From positions 10,044,001-10,108,000 of the forward strand of contig NC_091047.1 of the NCBI RefSeq assembly GCF_963966145.1: 64,000 nucleotides of DNA. The letters run 5' to 3'. Positions 38,701-48,359 of the stretch are shown here, in pieces. The notes below the pieces were generated by a model. That model searched no databases and was not told the origin of the DNA. It worked only from the letters and a program-made list of their open reading frames with translations. The first letter of the stretch is position 1; every line of letters starts with the position of its first letter. Source of the DNA: Tenebrio molitor (lineage: Eukaryota > Arthropoda > Insecta > Coleoptera > Tenebrionidae). A program made the position numbers and the translations under genes.

Positions 38701-41700
38701 ATATCCAATGAGATACGTCATTTTCCGAATTTATGTGTTTTACAAGACAAGTTTATTAAATCGGACTACAGTGTTTTAGGCAAAGAAAATATTAATTTCG
38801 GACACTCCAAAAATGTTGATAGGTATCTCAAAATAATCGAAAATTGAGATATGGTCTTATGCCAGTCAATGGACGATATGTATGTAAACCATAGTATCTT
38901 CAATAAATGAATAAACCGAAAATGTTGTCAAACATTTAAATTCATAAAGTCCAATTTAACTTAATTCCACCCCGAACGAGACGCTTCTGAAAGCTCTAAT
39001 AAATCGAAACATGAATAAGTAGCCGCAAAAACGCTTTAAAAACAGAGAGTGACAAAACCTTACTATGAATGAAATAACCGAAAAACACTGTAAATACACA
39101 GAGCCGCAAAAACGTGTAAGATAATTAAGAGTGAAAACCAAGCGAAAGGAAAAGTCAAAGCGAAAACCATAACTAAACAGTACCTACCGTAATTACAATT
39201 AGAAAAAATGTTCAAAATGTCGGCTGTGATTTTTAATACACGCCTCTGCCCTTCGATGTACTCGTAGATTGTCCCGAACCATTGCAAAAATTGCTGCATT
39301 GTCCCGGGTTTGTGCTGCTGAATATGGCTGTTCTGGTTATTAAAAACTCCGTTGCGTGTAAAGCCGCTTCATCGGTAAACAAAACTATTCGCAAAAAACC
39401 AGCTTGATCGATGCACTTTTGAATCGCCCACTCACAAAACTCTTGCCGGCAAATGCAATCGTTTGGTTGCAATGCTTGCACCCGCTGAACATGATAGGGG
39501 TGCAACCCTTGCTCTTTAAGAGTGCGACATACCAAACTGAGAAACCTGAAATTCACGATCTAACTACCGGGTACTTTTTTCATAGTCTCTAGAATTTGGG
39601 GTTCGAGGTCTAACACCCGTGGCGTAGGTACGCTCTTTGCCCCTGTCTACACTTCTCGGTCGAAAAGTACCATTTTCGCGTAGACAACCGGAAATGTTTG
39701 CGACTGCGGAACACGACGTGCCGTAAACTTTTCGCGATACAAAGTCTAAAGTTAACTTTTTAACGTTCATAAAATGTATCAATTATTAGTGCTTATCATG
39801 ATTTTTTAATCTTTTCTAATCTTTTTTGGCTGGTAACTAAAAAATTCTTTAAAGAGATTTAAGAACCTAATTTGGCATTATTCATTGTAAAGCGCGATTA
39901 CATACTTGACTACATTTGTTTAGTGTAAAAGGAAAGAACAATTGCAGTACATACAGGGTGTCTCAAAATTCGCGAATTCCGAATTCAGAGCGGTGTAGGG
40001 GATCACTTCAGTAGTCCAAATATAAAAATTTTAAAAAAATTCGGGACTCCCCCCACAAAGATACGGTGCACTCTTTGGTGTAGATGATTGTGGAAAATAA
40101 TAACGTAAAACAATTTATTGAAGAATAGCTTTACTTTGGAGTAAAAAAATCTTAAATTATTGTAATTTTCTTAAAAATGAAACGGCAACGTAGCTAGAAT
40201 AGTATTTTGTCACTGGGGATACGCAGGCTGCTATGTATTGAACAAAATTAAAGTGCTTATATCTTCTTCAGGAAGAGCGAATTTTTTTTTTTCGAAGTAT
40301 GTTTCGAGCTCCACTGGGTCCTTCCCTGCCACGCTCTGAATTCGGAATTCGCGAATTTTGAGACACCCTGTATACCTTTGAAAATACAAGATAATTATAA
40401 TTCAAAATAATTATAAAAAAACATTCTTCAATTATAAAAATCTTTAAACTACATACTTCAACTAAGAAAATTTAGTCTTTGCAATTACACATGTATGTTT
40501 CACTATTACATACATAAATACATATGTAGATTGTATAAATATTTGTGCTTTTGTTGTAATTGTTATTAAACTTCTAGTAAGTGTACAACATGTATTTAAA
40601 ATATTCTTTATACATATTACAAATTTATGATGAAATCTAATACCGAAGTTCGTGGAACGATGCCTTCAAAATAAAATTGAGAGGTGATAAGAAAGTGAAG
40701 AGATTACAATTTTAAATGTAAAAAGTTCTTATGAAATACAGAAAGTTTCTGGGGTGATAAAATTGTCGACTAAAATTGAAAAATTTTCGATTCTGTTGCA
40801 CCACAGAACTTGTTCGATCGCAGTTTTTATTCGAAAGATGAATTTTATACTTGTTACTTTACGAGCATGTTCGCAGACATAATTCACATGCAAAAGGTAT
40901 CACTTTTTAATAATAAAAAAATAAAATTTGCCGTGGTATAATTAAATATGAACACAAAACCATTAGCAGCTCGACGCGGTTTGCCTAAACAAAGTCAACA
41001 CAACACCGGGGCCACGGTTTAACCACTCAATTTAAGCTGCGAAATTAATTGTTTTGACGCCCGTTTTTACACCTCCTTAATTGCAAATCAAGCTACATCG
41101 GAGAGAATGTAAAAATTTAATTTTCAAAGTAAAAGCTGGCGGGGTTAAAGCAAAGAGAAATTGAATTTTACATGTAAAAAGACTTTCGCCTCATAATTAT
41201 CACGCTTGAATTTTAATTCTAAGAATATAAAATCGATAAGTCGGTGTTGGTGACAAAGAAAGGGAGGACAGCATTTTTTTGAGATCTTGTTTGAATTACA
41301 ATGGCGATTTTTCTGATCCTCAGTATTTTAAACTCGTCCACCGACGATCAGGCTTAACGGAAATCCGTGATGATAGTGTTGGAAGGTTTCACTCAGAGTT
41401 ATGAATGTTAAATCCGTTCATCGGTGGCGGCGACGGTGGCATATTGAATTGAATGACGTCGTCCCACATTTTCACTCCACCTCGGCTAAATCTGCACGAA
41501 ATAAGTAGGAGAGCTTTGTCGAAGCGGGAATGTAGGTGTTGAACGTTCAAAGCTGTTTGCACGTCAAAAAATAAGTGTTTCGATTGAGAATAATTGTCTT
41601 CTGTTCGATTAATACGACGTTTTCTTGCAGAGATTGCGAAAGTGCAGGCCGATCGGAAAGATCCCGCCGAAAGATGTAAAATACGTTGACATTTACAGAG

Positions 41701-44084
41701 AGAAACCTATCAAAGTCACTGTGAAAGTTTTAGTTCCAGTAAGGGAACATCCAAAGGTAAAATTGTAAAATCAGATTAGCAAACTTGTCGCACTGTCTCT
41801 CTTCCAGTTTAACTTCGTCGGAAAACTCCTGGGTCCTAAGGGGAACTCTATGAAGCGTCTCCAAGAAGAGACCATGTGCAAAATGGCCGTTCTAGGTAAA
41901 GGGTCGATGAAGGATCGCCAAAAAGAAGACGAACTCCGCAACTCACTCGATCCAAAATATGCCCACTTGAGCGACGATCTTCACGTCGAAATCTCAGCTT
42001 TAGGTCCTCCGGCCGAAGCTCACGCCCGCATCGCGTTCGCGCTTGCAGAGGTTCGCAAGTACCTGATTCCAGACAATAACGACAACATCAGGCAGGAACA
42101 GATGAGGGAGATGGAAATTATGACCTCTTCGGACATACCTATCGAGGAGCCGAGGAGCTCTAGGCGAGCTCCCGGAATCATTCGCGGTAAATAACCCCAT
42201 CATACAGTACTTGACCAAATGGTCGTACCAGTCGTCGCTGCTTGGCTAAAGACGAAAATTATGATTGACAACAGTTGTCACGTGACTTCTGATAAACGTC
42301 AAATTTGACATTTAAAAAAATCCGAAAATAAAATGCATTCACGTTGTTTTGGCATAATGGAGGCCCTGGAAATTTTGCATTTAATTTGGTAGTAAAGCAC
42401 CAATGTCTAGTACATTGTTGTCAGTTTTACTAGTTTGCAATAGAAGAATACTCAGACATTGCGGGAAATTCAGCATACCGGGTGATCAAGAAGGACTGTT
42501 TAAGTTGGCAGTACAATTAAGAAAAATTTTTAATTCGGTTATTTATAACACTGCAACCGGATATGTTTTGTTGGTTTATTTGACAAATATCTGATGTAGG
42601 TATAGCATTAACAACGACAAGCCATCAACAACCGAAAGTTACTCCTGTTATACGATTTAAAATACAATTCAGTGTTACCAACTTAAATAGTCCTATTTGA
42701 TCACCCCGTATTATAATCTGTTTCAAAATCAAAAATCCACCACCTGTTGAATTATGTTGGCAGAAAAAAAGAAATGCCTAGAATAAGTTTCATTTTTTTG
42801 GGTTGGCCCTACCTCCCGCCATAATTTGACATGGAACTGTTGAGTTGCGAAACACAAAATAATTATTATGTACAAAAAGGTGGTAGCTACCGTATCATAC
42901 CTTTTGAGTGAAATAATAAAATGAGAATAAAAAAACACGATGAATTACGACCAAAACGACTGTCCAACAGTTTTCTTTCATAACCCCACTTTTTTTTCCT
43001 TACACTTGCAGACACACTAAAAACAAAAGTTGGCGACGTTGTCGGTTGTATTTTCGAGGTAGAATGCAGTAATCAAACAGTGTGTCCAACGTGAAAAAAA
43101 TAAATCATGGCTTCCCATTATATCAAAACAACGTCAAATTTGGAAAACTGTTTTGAACCAATTTTTGGAAATTTGTGCTTGGACATAAAATCTCATTAGA
43201 ATCAACTTCTTCCCATTTCGATATCTTCAACGCAACCCCATTTGCGGATTTTTTTGTCACATTCAGAGTATTCCGGAAGTCACGTGATAATTCTTGGTGG
43301 TAAAATGTTTAGTCTTCAGACAAGCAAAGATAAAATTTTTGCCAAATCAATGAATATGTAAACATTTTTTCCATGTGATGCGAACTTGTTGATAATTTGC
43401 TGTGGATGGAGTCAGCCATGTGGCGATTGTTAATTTTTTGAATGTGTTGTCCAGCTGCCATCCCCCGCCCGCCCGTGGCCATGAGGACGGCGACCCGAAC
43501 GCCGGTGGTGACCCCTCGAGTGATGCCGGCGAAGACGAAGATCATGTCGATCTTGGACAGGGCGCGGATCGCCATGGAGGAGAGCTACGGGTTCGAAGAT
43601 TCGTACGAGCCTACGGAAGTTTATGAGCCATATACGAGTTCGGCGGTGTCGCACTCGAGGTCCTACTCCACCCACCACTACGAACCGGATTACGAGCCCG
43701 AATATTACAGGGAAAGTTCCAGCTCCTACGGTAAGTCAGCCTTCGGTATCTTGTTAAAACGAAATAATCACAACTTAAATACAAAAATGAAACTAAGAAA
43801 TTAAACATTTAAATAAACCAACCGACTTAAATCCATCGTTGCCACTTAAAGAGTCCTCTTTTTAAACAAACTCGCTTAAAACAACCGACTCGGGAAATAA
43901 AATGAAAGATCGACTCTTTAACCATTGTAATTTAATTTAAGTGTGCCTCTAATATATTTTTAAACGATTGTGTACAGAACCATCGCAGCGGTGGAAGTCT
44001 TATAAGACTGCAAGTTCATCAACTTCTCGTCACAGTGACACTACTCGTTATCGCACTTCTCCCTACACTCGCCCAAATAAATAA
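29711..44084 (+). CDS. STAR-family KH RNA-binding protein, KHDRBS/Sam68-like (qkr58E-like), with a frame conflict in exon 2
   Basis: It binds U/A-rich RNA through a single KH domain and regulates splicing in the nucleus (family knowledge). Coding exons: 29711-29930, 41631-41756, 41808-42186, 43455-43730, 43978-44084, all with GT-AG borders. Exon 1 encodes an acidic start and the Qua1 dimerisation segment (AAQKAGEYVRELLAEK). Exon 2 is the Qua1-KH linker (VKYVDIYREKPIKVTV). Exon 3 is the KH domain with its GPKGNSMKRLQEET loop, plus Qua2. Exon 4 is Arg/Pro/Thr-rich then Tyr-rich, and exon 5 (RWKSYKT... to TRPNK stop) completes the Tyr/Arg tail typical of Sam68 proteins. Exon phases fit except inside exon 2: it is 126 nt, but its neighbours need 3n+2, and the frame read at its 5' end (EIAKVQA) differs from the rest (IGKIPPKD). 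The spliced total is 1108 nt, one base over a multiple of three. The start is the first ATG of the exon. Without the conflict the protein would be about 368 residues. Confidence 0.9.
30453..30590. mobile_element. 138 bp palindromic MITE
   Basis: Left arm AATAGTATATTGTTATATAA continues GTGAGGAAAGG and, after two bases, GCATTGCTAAAC. The right arm GTTTAGCAATGGACCTTTCC continues TCACGTATATAACATACTATT. The GATCACGAGCGATAGCGAGT centre is itself partly palindromic. It directly abuts the next element. Confidence 0.7.
30583..31308 (+). mobile_element. Crypton-like transposon relic with inverted ends
   Basis: The inverted ends TACTATTTTTTCCAACGTCA (left) and TGACGTTGGAAAAAAGTATA (right) bound about 720 bp. 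Inside, the plus frame at about 30786-31036 reads EVEDCVVNLPNTEIKEA, then after a stop LELLPIKSRARYGKEYNALL followed by RWRQV. LPxKSRxRYxxEYxxFxxW is the signature of the N-terminal helical domain found in insect Crypton-type and other tyrosine-recombinase-like transposon proteins. The frame has an internal TAG and lacks the catalytic domain. The closing WNIWSF may correspond to the family's TLWSFYS motif after an internal deletion. Family assignment is from motif memory and needs a search. Confidence 0.55.
31712..32172. mobile_element. MITE with 30 bp perfect inverted repeats and TA flanks
   Basis: 461 bp, left CCGGGTGTTATGGAAGTCCA continuing CGTAATAAAT, right the exact reverse complement. 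It is flanked by TA at 31710-31711 and 32173-32174. There is no coding capacity. Perfect arms suggest a fairly recent insertion. It lies in the KH-gene intron. Confidence 0.9.
34600..35600. other. less AT-rich block in the KH-gene intron, possible regulatory DNA
   Basis: It includes AATTAATTTCGAACAATTAA, CCCTTAATTAGTATC and other homeodomain-type cores. Stop-poor short frames on both strands (for example 34965-35234 minus, with an ATG, and 35374-35583 plus, Cys-rich with CYHCKQKC and ACEHC) were examined but not accepted as genes. Interpretation as an enhancer is inference. Confidence 0.25.
37064..37422. mobile_element. MITE, GTAC-terminal family, copy 3 (first of a tandem run)
   Basis: 359 bp. 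The left end is GTACTATTGCGGGCAAAAAA continuing AGTGGGACATCAA. The right end is TTGATGTCCCACTTAGTACA continuing CAATAGTAC. The last four bases GTAC (37419-37422) are also the first four bases of the next unit. Confidence 0.75.
37419..37600. mobile_element. MITE, GTAC-terminal family, truncated or degenerate unit between two others
   Basis: The left end GTACTATGGCGGCCAAAAAA continues TTTTGGCCGTCA. Its expected right end is degenerate: the stretch up to GCAATCGTAC (37591-37600) only weakly mirrors the left arm. It shares GTAC with the units on both sides. Confidence 0.55.
37597..37958. mobile_element. MITE, GTAC-terminal family, copy with best arms
   Basis: 362 bp. The left end GTACTATCGCGGCCAAAATA continues CTTTGGTCGTCA. 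The right end TGACGACCAAAGTATTTTGG continues CCGCGATAGTAC and is a perfect inverted repeat of over 30 bp. The interior carries CTTATTTTTTATTGTTGTCA, as in the copy at 45537. Confidence 0.85.
38126..38325. mobile_element. MITE, GTAC-terminal family relative, 200 bp
   Basis: The left end TACTGTCGCGAGAAAAAATT continues CTGGTCGTCA. The right end TGACGACCAGTTTTTTTTTG continues CTCGCGACAGTA. It shares the GGTCGTCA block with the copy at 37597 but has lost the outer G of GTAC. Confidence 0.7.
39230..39790 (-). pseudogene. degenerate mariner-like transposase relic
   Basis: Minus-strand frames with several shifts read LDLEPQILETMKK, then LVCRTLKEQGLHPYHVQRVQ, then RQEFCEWAIQKC and VLFTDEA. This is the order of the helix-turn-helix linker and first catalytic block of insect mariner-type transposases of the family that carries the DUF4817-like N-terminus; the D of FTDEA would be a catalytic aspartate. 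At least two frame changes and no complete catalytic triad mean it is not functional. It lies in intron 1 of the KH gene, antisense to it. Confidence 0.7.
39954..40370. mobile_element. MITE with about 39 bp perfect inverted repeats and TA flanks
   Basis: 417 bp flanked by TA at 39952-39953 and 40371-40372. The left end CAGGGTGTCTCAAAATTCGC continues GAATTCCGAATTCAGAGCG. The right end is its exact reverse complement. The arms contain nested EcoRI-like palindromes. The inner sequence (GGACTCCCCCCACAAAGATA) resembles the older copy at 7986. Perfect arms suggest recent activity. Confidence 0.9.
42404..42457. repeat. second copy of a roughly 53 bp dispersed repeat
   Basis: TGTCTAGTACATTGTTGTCA continuing GTTTTACTAGTTTGCAATA matches 2891-2943 with few changes. 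It lies in an intron of the KH gene, about 20 bp before the MITE at 42478. Confidence 0.7.
42478..42708. mobile_element. MITE in intron 3 of the KH gene
   Basis: 231 bp, left CCGGGTGATCAAGAAGGACT continuing GTTTAAGTTGG, right CCAACTTAAATAGTCCTATT continuing TGATCACCCCG, flanked by TA at both sides. The inverted repeats of about 33 bp have several mismatches. Confidence 0.8.
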
Positions 44085-44600
44085 ATAAGCTTTAGCGCCG
44101 AATTTAAAACAACATTTCAGTGTAATAACTGTAATCTATCAACGTTCTCAGTACAGGTATTAATTATTTTGTTAACAAAAATGCACAGATCTGAATATTT
44201 TTATTATTTTTTTTAACATTTTTATAATTAGTTTATTCGAGAACGAATATATTAATAGAAACACGAATTTTTATTAAAAAAAAAGTGTCAAGTCGATTAT
44301 TCTCGTCACGACCGCATTAAATGTGTACTTTAATAGCGACAACCTAATAAACCAATTTTTAATTCTGATAAGCGTAAAAAATCTATGTGCATCTTAAATG
44401 AAGTTAATGTAACAAATTGAAAATGTAAAGTGAGCTATTCTTTAAGAATAAATACGGAACATACGTAAATAATATTCAAACTTACAGGATAGCTCGATAA
44501 AATTTAATGTAGATGTTTAGATTATGTCAATTTAGAAAAAGTAAATTGTATCGTGTTTTCAATAAATTTCGAATAGGACAAAATATTGCTGGTTAATTCC
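44085..44600 (+). other. 3' untranslated region of the KH gene
   Basis: AT-rich, no open frame. A canonical AATAAA at 44561-44566 probably sets the transcript end near 44.58 kb, giving a 3' UTR of about 0.5 kb. Confidence 0.6.
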
Positions 44601-45256
44601 CTTGTTAATATTATTTTAAATTTCTAGTGCACATACATCTTTTGTCTCAGGTAAAGTATTAAACCTTAACATTTTAAATATCAATTAAACTGCGCTAATT
44701 TAATCGTTATAAACAATTATTTAATTTATTTTAATCCTAAACCACTCTGCATGTTGTTATTTTTATTTAAATGGATTATTTATATCTTTATAATAAACAT
44801 CTCATATTTTATTTATGATTCGCATCGTCCTGTAATTTTTACGTCCTTATCACTTATTAATATTTTGTCTAGTAAAAATACAACGTCAAAATTACATGAC
44901 TCGACATTTTTCCATTAGCAATTTACCCCAACACGTCGTTTTTCAAATTTTAATATGTCTGTTACTGTTTCAGATTTGTGACCTTTGCCCCCTTGAGGAA
45001 AGAGTAATTAGAACTAATGTCGATGTGATATTATTGGCTGTGATTGAATAAAGTACATTATTATAAAAATTGCAACAGTGTTTCATGCGCCTTAGTTCTC
45101 TGAACCTTAATCTGATACTTTGCTCTGGTACTTTACTGTTATCAGTTTAGTTATCAATAAACAACTGACATTCTTTAAATTACCGCATAAAGCTAAAAGA
45201 CACTTTACAACTGCCTTTCAAATAAACAGAAAAAAGCGACGACTCTTAAGAAAGTA
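44601..45256. other. intergenic AT-rich DNA
   Basis: No gene or repeat recognised between the KH-gene 3' end and the next MITE. Confidence 0.5.
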
Positions 45257-45519
45257 CCGAGTGACTATAAATGATTGAAAGAAAATAGTGGATTGGCAAC
45301 ACTGATGCAGTTGGTAGTGCAAGTCTTATCGTGCATTATCTGTCAGTCATTTCTATTTAGGTTAGGTTAAGTCACGAAGTACATTGTCGATTTAGATTTT
45401 TTTGACGTTTGTTTCAATTTTAAAAATTACGTGTGTCATGTCAACGATGTCGCCAACTAAAGATTTCAAATGTGTTACCAACATAACAAAATAATTTTCA
45501 ATCATTTATAGTCACTCGG
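45257..45519. mobile_element. MITE with about 28 bp inverted repeats and TA flanks
   Basis: 263 bp, left CCGAGTGACTATAAATGATT continuing GAAA, right the reverse complement ending CACTCGG, flanked by TA at 45255-45256 and 45520-45521. Inner GGCAACACTG / GTGTTACCAAC also mirror loosely. Non-coding. Confidence 0.85.
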
Positions 45520-45536
45520 TATTTGTGCCTAAAATG

Positions 45537-45887
45537 GTACAGTTGCGGAATTAAAATTTCGGACAGTATTGTCAATGTCATGATATAAACTCTAAAACAA
45601 CCTTTACGTTAATAACCTTATTTTTTACTCTTGTCATTTTTTTGTCTTTTTGGCATTCAAAAATTGTCATTTGTGGCATAATAACGGGTAGGGAACATAT
45701 CAAAGCGATGATTTAATTACACTCAGTGCAACTAACTGAAATCTCAAAATTCAAAATTGTTTGGGTGACTGACACAGAAAAGTTTAATTTTTGAATGTCA
45801 GTCATGATGACAGTAGAAGATGCTTTACAAAGATTTTGTTGAAGTGACAGAAAAAGAGTACCCGAAATTTTAATTCCGCAACTGTAC
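45537..45887. mobile_element. MITE, GTAC-terminal family, intergenic copy
   Basis: 351 bp with perfect arms: GTACAGTTGCGGAATTAAAA continuing TTTCGG at the left, inverse at the right ending CCGCAACTGTAC. The interior contains ATAACCTTATTTTTTACTCT, shared with the family. It lies about 440 bp upstream of the HADHB start codon. Confidence 0.85.
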
Positions 45888-46327
45888 AATACTTTAATTT
45901 GAATTTCCCAAAAAATTAGAGTTGAACAGTCAAACGCAAATAATTGTGTTAAAAGAAATTGCAAAGAATTTGTATATTACCTGGAATTAATTTACAAAAA
46001 AAAACTAGTAAATGTTGCCAACTCTTAAGCTTTGGAACCAAATGTCAATAAAAATGTCTTTTTCAACAGTACAATTGACAACAAAATATCTGGTCAATCA
46101 CTGTCTTTTTTATAACTGTCAGTATGTTAACATTACATTACTCAGCTGATTTGTTTTTTTTTTCATAGATAACTTTTAAACTGATATTAATTGTGAGTTT
46201 TTTGTTTTTCTTCAGTTGGCAACGTTGTAGGGCAAAGTCCAGGTGTTGTACGTTTACCTTTTAACAATAAATACATTTTAGTGCTCCAAAATTTATTTAA
46301 TTGTGTTTTATATTTGCAACTACATAA

Positions 46328-48178
46328 ATGATGGCGTCGTACATTGCTAGAAATATTGTAAAAAGCCCTGTTGCGTGGGGACTGACCAAACAGCAATTCA
46401 GTAAGTTTTTTTTTTAATTAAGTTGAAACGAAAATTGCATGTTCAAAGTTCACTTACGTGTAAATATTTTTTAGACGGGGTCAGAGCCTTTTCGGTGGGC
46501 ACACAATTGAATAATAAAAAAACCGTAACTGATAAGACTGGAAAAAATATAGTTTTGGTTGATGGGGTCAGAACCCCATTTTTAATGTCAGGGACTGACT
46601 ATGCGAAATTAATGCCACATGACTTGGCCAAACAAGCATTAGCGTAAGTTTTTTTTCTTGCTGTTTGTCAGTCTTCAGATTGAGATTGCAGTTCCATATT
46701 GAAAAAAACTGGAGTACCAAAAGAGGTTATCGATTACGTCATTTATGGTACTGTCATCCAAGAAGTTAAAACTGCAAATGTTGCAAGAGAGGCTGCTCTT
46801 GCAGCAGGTTACAGTGATAAGACTCCAGCCCACACTGTTACAATGGCATGCATTTCATCAAATGTGGCCATGACAACAGGTGTGTATGAAAAGAAAAACA
46901 AACATGTTGCTAATTATTATTTTTAAGCAATTGGCCTCATTGCTAGTGGAGCTTTTGAAGTAATTGTTGCTGGGGGAGTGGAATTCATGTCAGACATTCC
47001 AATCAGGCATAACAGAAAAATGCGCAGCTTGATGTTGAAAGCTAACAAAGCAAAAACTCTTCAACAAAAATTGGGTCTGTTGGCATCTATCAGACCTGAT
47101 TACTTTATGCCAGAGGTAACAACTTCAACTGAAAAAAAAATATATTTTTAACACTTGATTAGTTGCCAGCAGTGGCTGAGTTCTCATCTGGTGAAACCAT
47201 GGGTCATTCTGCAGACCGTCTTGCAGCTGCATTTGGGGCCAGTAGAAAAGAACAAGATGAGTTTGCCCTTAGATCACATACTTTGGCCCAACAAGCATTT
47301 GATAAAGGATATTTTACTGATTTGGTTCCAATTAAGGTGAGTTATTGCATCTTACAGAAAATAAATAATATTAATTAAATTTCAGATTCCTGGTGTGGAG
47401 AAGGTAATTGACAGAGATAATGGAATTCGTGTCTCCACTCCAGAACAATTGGCCAAATTGAAACCTGCATTTATTAAACCACATGGTACTGTCACAGCAG
47501 CCAATGCTTCATACCTAGTAGGGTTTAAACATTACTTTTAACCTTCTAACCTAATTGTACATTTTTAGACTGATGGGGCATCTGCAGCAATTATCACAAC
47601 TGAAGCAAAAGCAAAAGCTTTGGGTTTGAAGCCTAAAGCATATTTGCGCAACTTTGCCTATGTATCACAGGATCCCATTGATCAGTTGCTTTTGGGGCCA
47701 GCATATGGGACTCCAATTGTGTTGGACAAATCAGGACTCACTGTAAAAGATATTGATGTCTGGGAGTTCCATGAAGCTTTTGCTGTAAGAATTATCCTTC
47801 ATTCATTTTTCAATAAATATTTTGTTTTCATTTGAAAGGGCCAAATTTTGGCAAACTTCAAAGCTATGGACAGTGAGTGGTTTGCACAGAAGTACATGAA
47901 CAGGGCAAGCAAAGTTGGTGTCCCTGACATCAACAAATTTAATAACTGGGGAGGATCTCTTTCAATTGGACATCCATTTGCTGCCACAGGAATTAGATTA
48001 GCAATGCATACCGCAAATCGACTTGTCAGAGAAAATGGTCAGTTGGGATTAGTAGCAGCCTGTGCTGCTGGTGGTCAGGTAAGATATCTTGAAATAATCT
48101 GATGACTGTTTTCTGAGTTTATTATTTTAGGGAGTGGCAATGATAATCGAAAGACACCCTGATGCCACAGCTAATTAA
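46328..48178 (+). CDS. HADHB: mitochondrial trifunctional protein beta subunit (3-ketoacyl-CoA thiolase)
   Basis: It catalyses the last, thiolytic step of long-chain fatty-acid beta-oxidation in the mitochondrial matrix and inner membrane, paired with the HADHA alpha subunit (family knowledge). Nine coding exons: 46328-46400, 46475-46643, 46692-46879, 46928-47115, 47163-47336, 47386-47517, 47569-47784, 47839-48078, 48131-48178. All have GT-AG borders and consistent phases, and they total 475 residues, close to the animal protein. The first roughly 30 residues are basic and hydrophobic, as in a mitochondrial presequence. Catalytic features are intact: nucleophile Cys134 in MACISSN, His376 in EFHEAFA, His425 in GHPFAATG and Cys455 in ACAAGG. 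Two ATGs lie side by side (46328 and 46331) and either could start the protein. It runs convergent to RRP41; the two stops are only about 180 bp apart. HADHB is chosen over ACAT/ACAA2 because of the DGVRTPFLMSGTDYAKLMPH segment. Confidence 0.96.
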
Positions 48179-48246
48179 TTTTCTTATACTCTCCCTGCTG
48201 AAGTGGCCTTCCTATATATTTTTATAAATCGTCTTCTATGGCGCAA

Positions 48247-48282
48247 TTTATTTTGCAAGTGTACATAGTTTTGTATTTTATT
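48247..48282 (-). other. polyadenylation signals for RRP41
   Basis: Minus-strand AATAAA occurs at 48282-48277 and 48252-48247, about 80-110 bp past the RRP41 stop. They lie in the space that must also hold the HADHB 3' UTR, so the two convergent transcripts probably overlap at their ends. Confidence 0.5.
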
Positions 48283-48359
48283 TAATTAGGTATCAAAACA
48301 GGTCTTTTATAACTATATCACATTTATAAAATGTTTCAGTTTAAAAAATACATTTTTCT

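Larger units (their letters stand above)
29931..41630 (+). other. 11.7 kb first intron of the KH gene
   Basis: It starts GTAAAC after exon 1 and ends TTTTCTTGCAG before exon 2. No nested gene was recognised. It contains at least nine transposon-derived segments (30453, 30583, 31712, 37064, 37419, 37597, 38126, the transposase relic at 39230, and 39954) and a less AT-rich block at about 34.6-35.6 kb with TTAATTA motifs that could be regulatory. Long first introns in this family often hold regulatory DNA, but that is inference here. Confidence 0.75.

Noticed and set aside
43402..43808. Long frames on both strands over the fourth KH-gene exon
   Set aside because: Shadow frames of a GC-rich exon; only the frame that splices to the KH domain and to the final Tyr/Arg exon is accepted.
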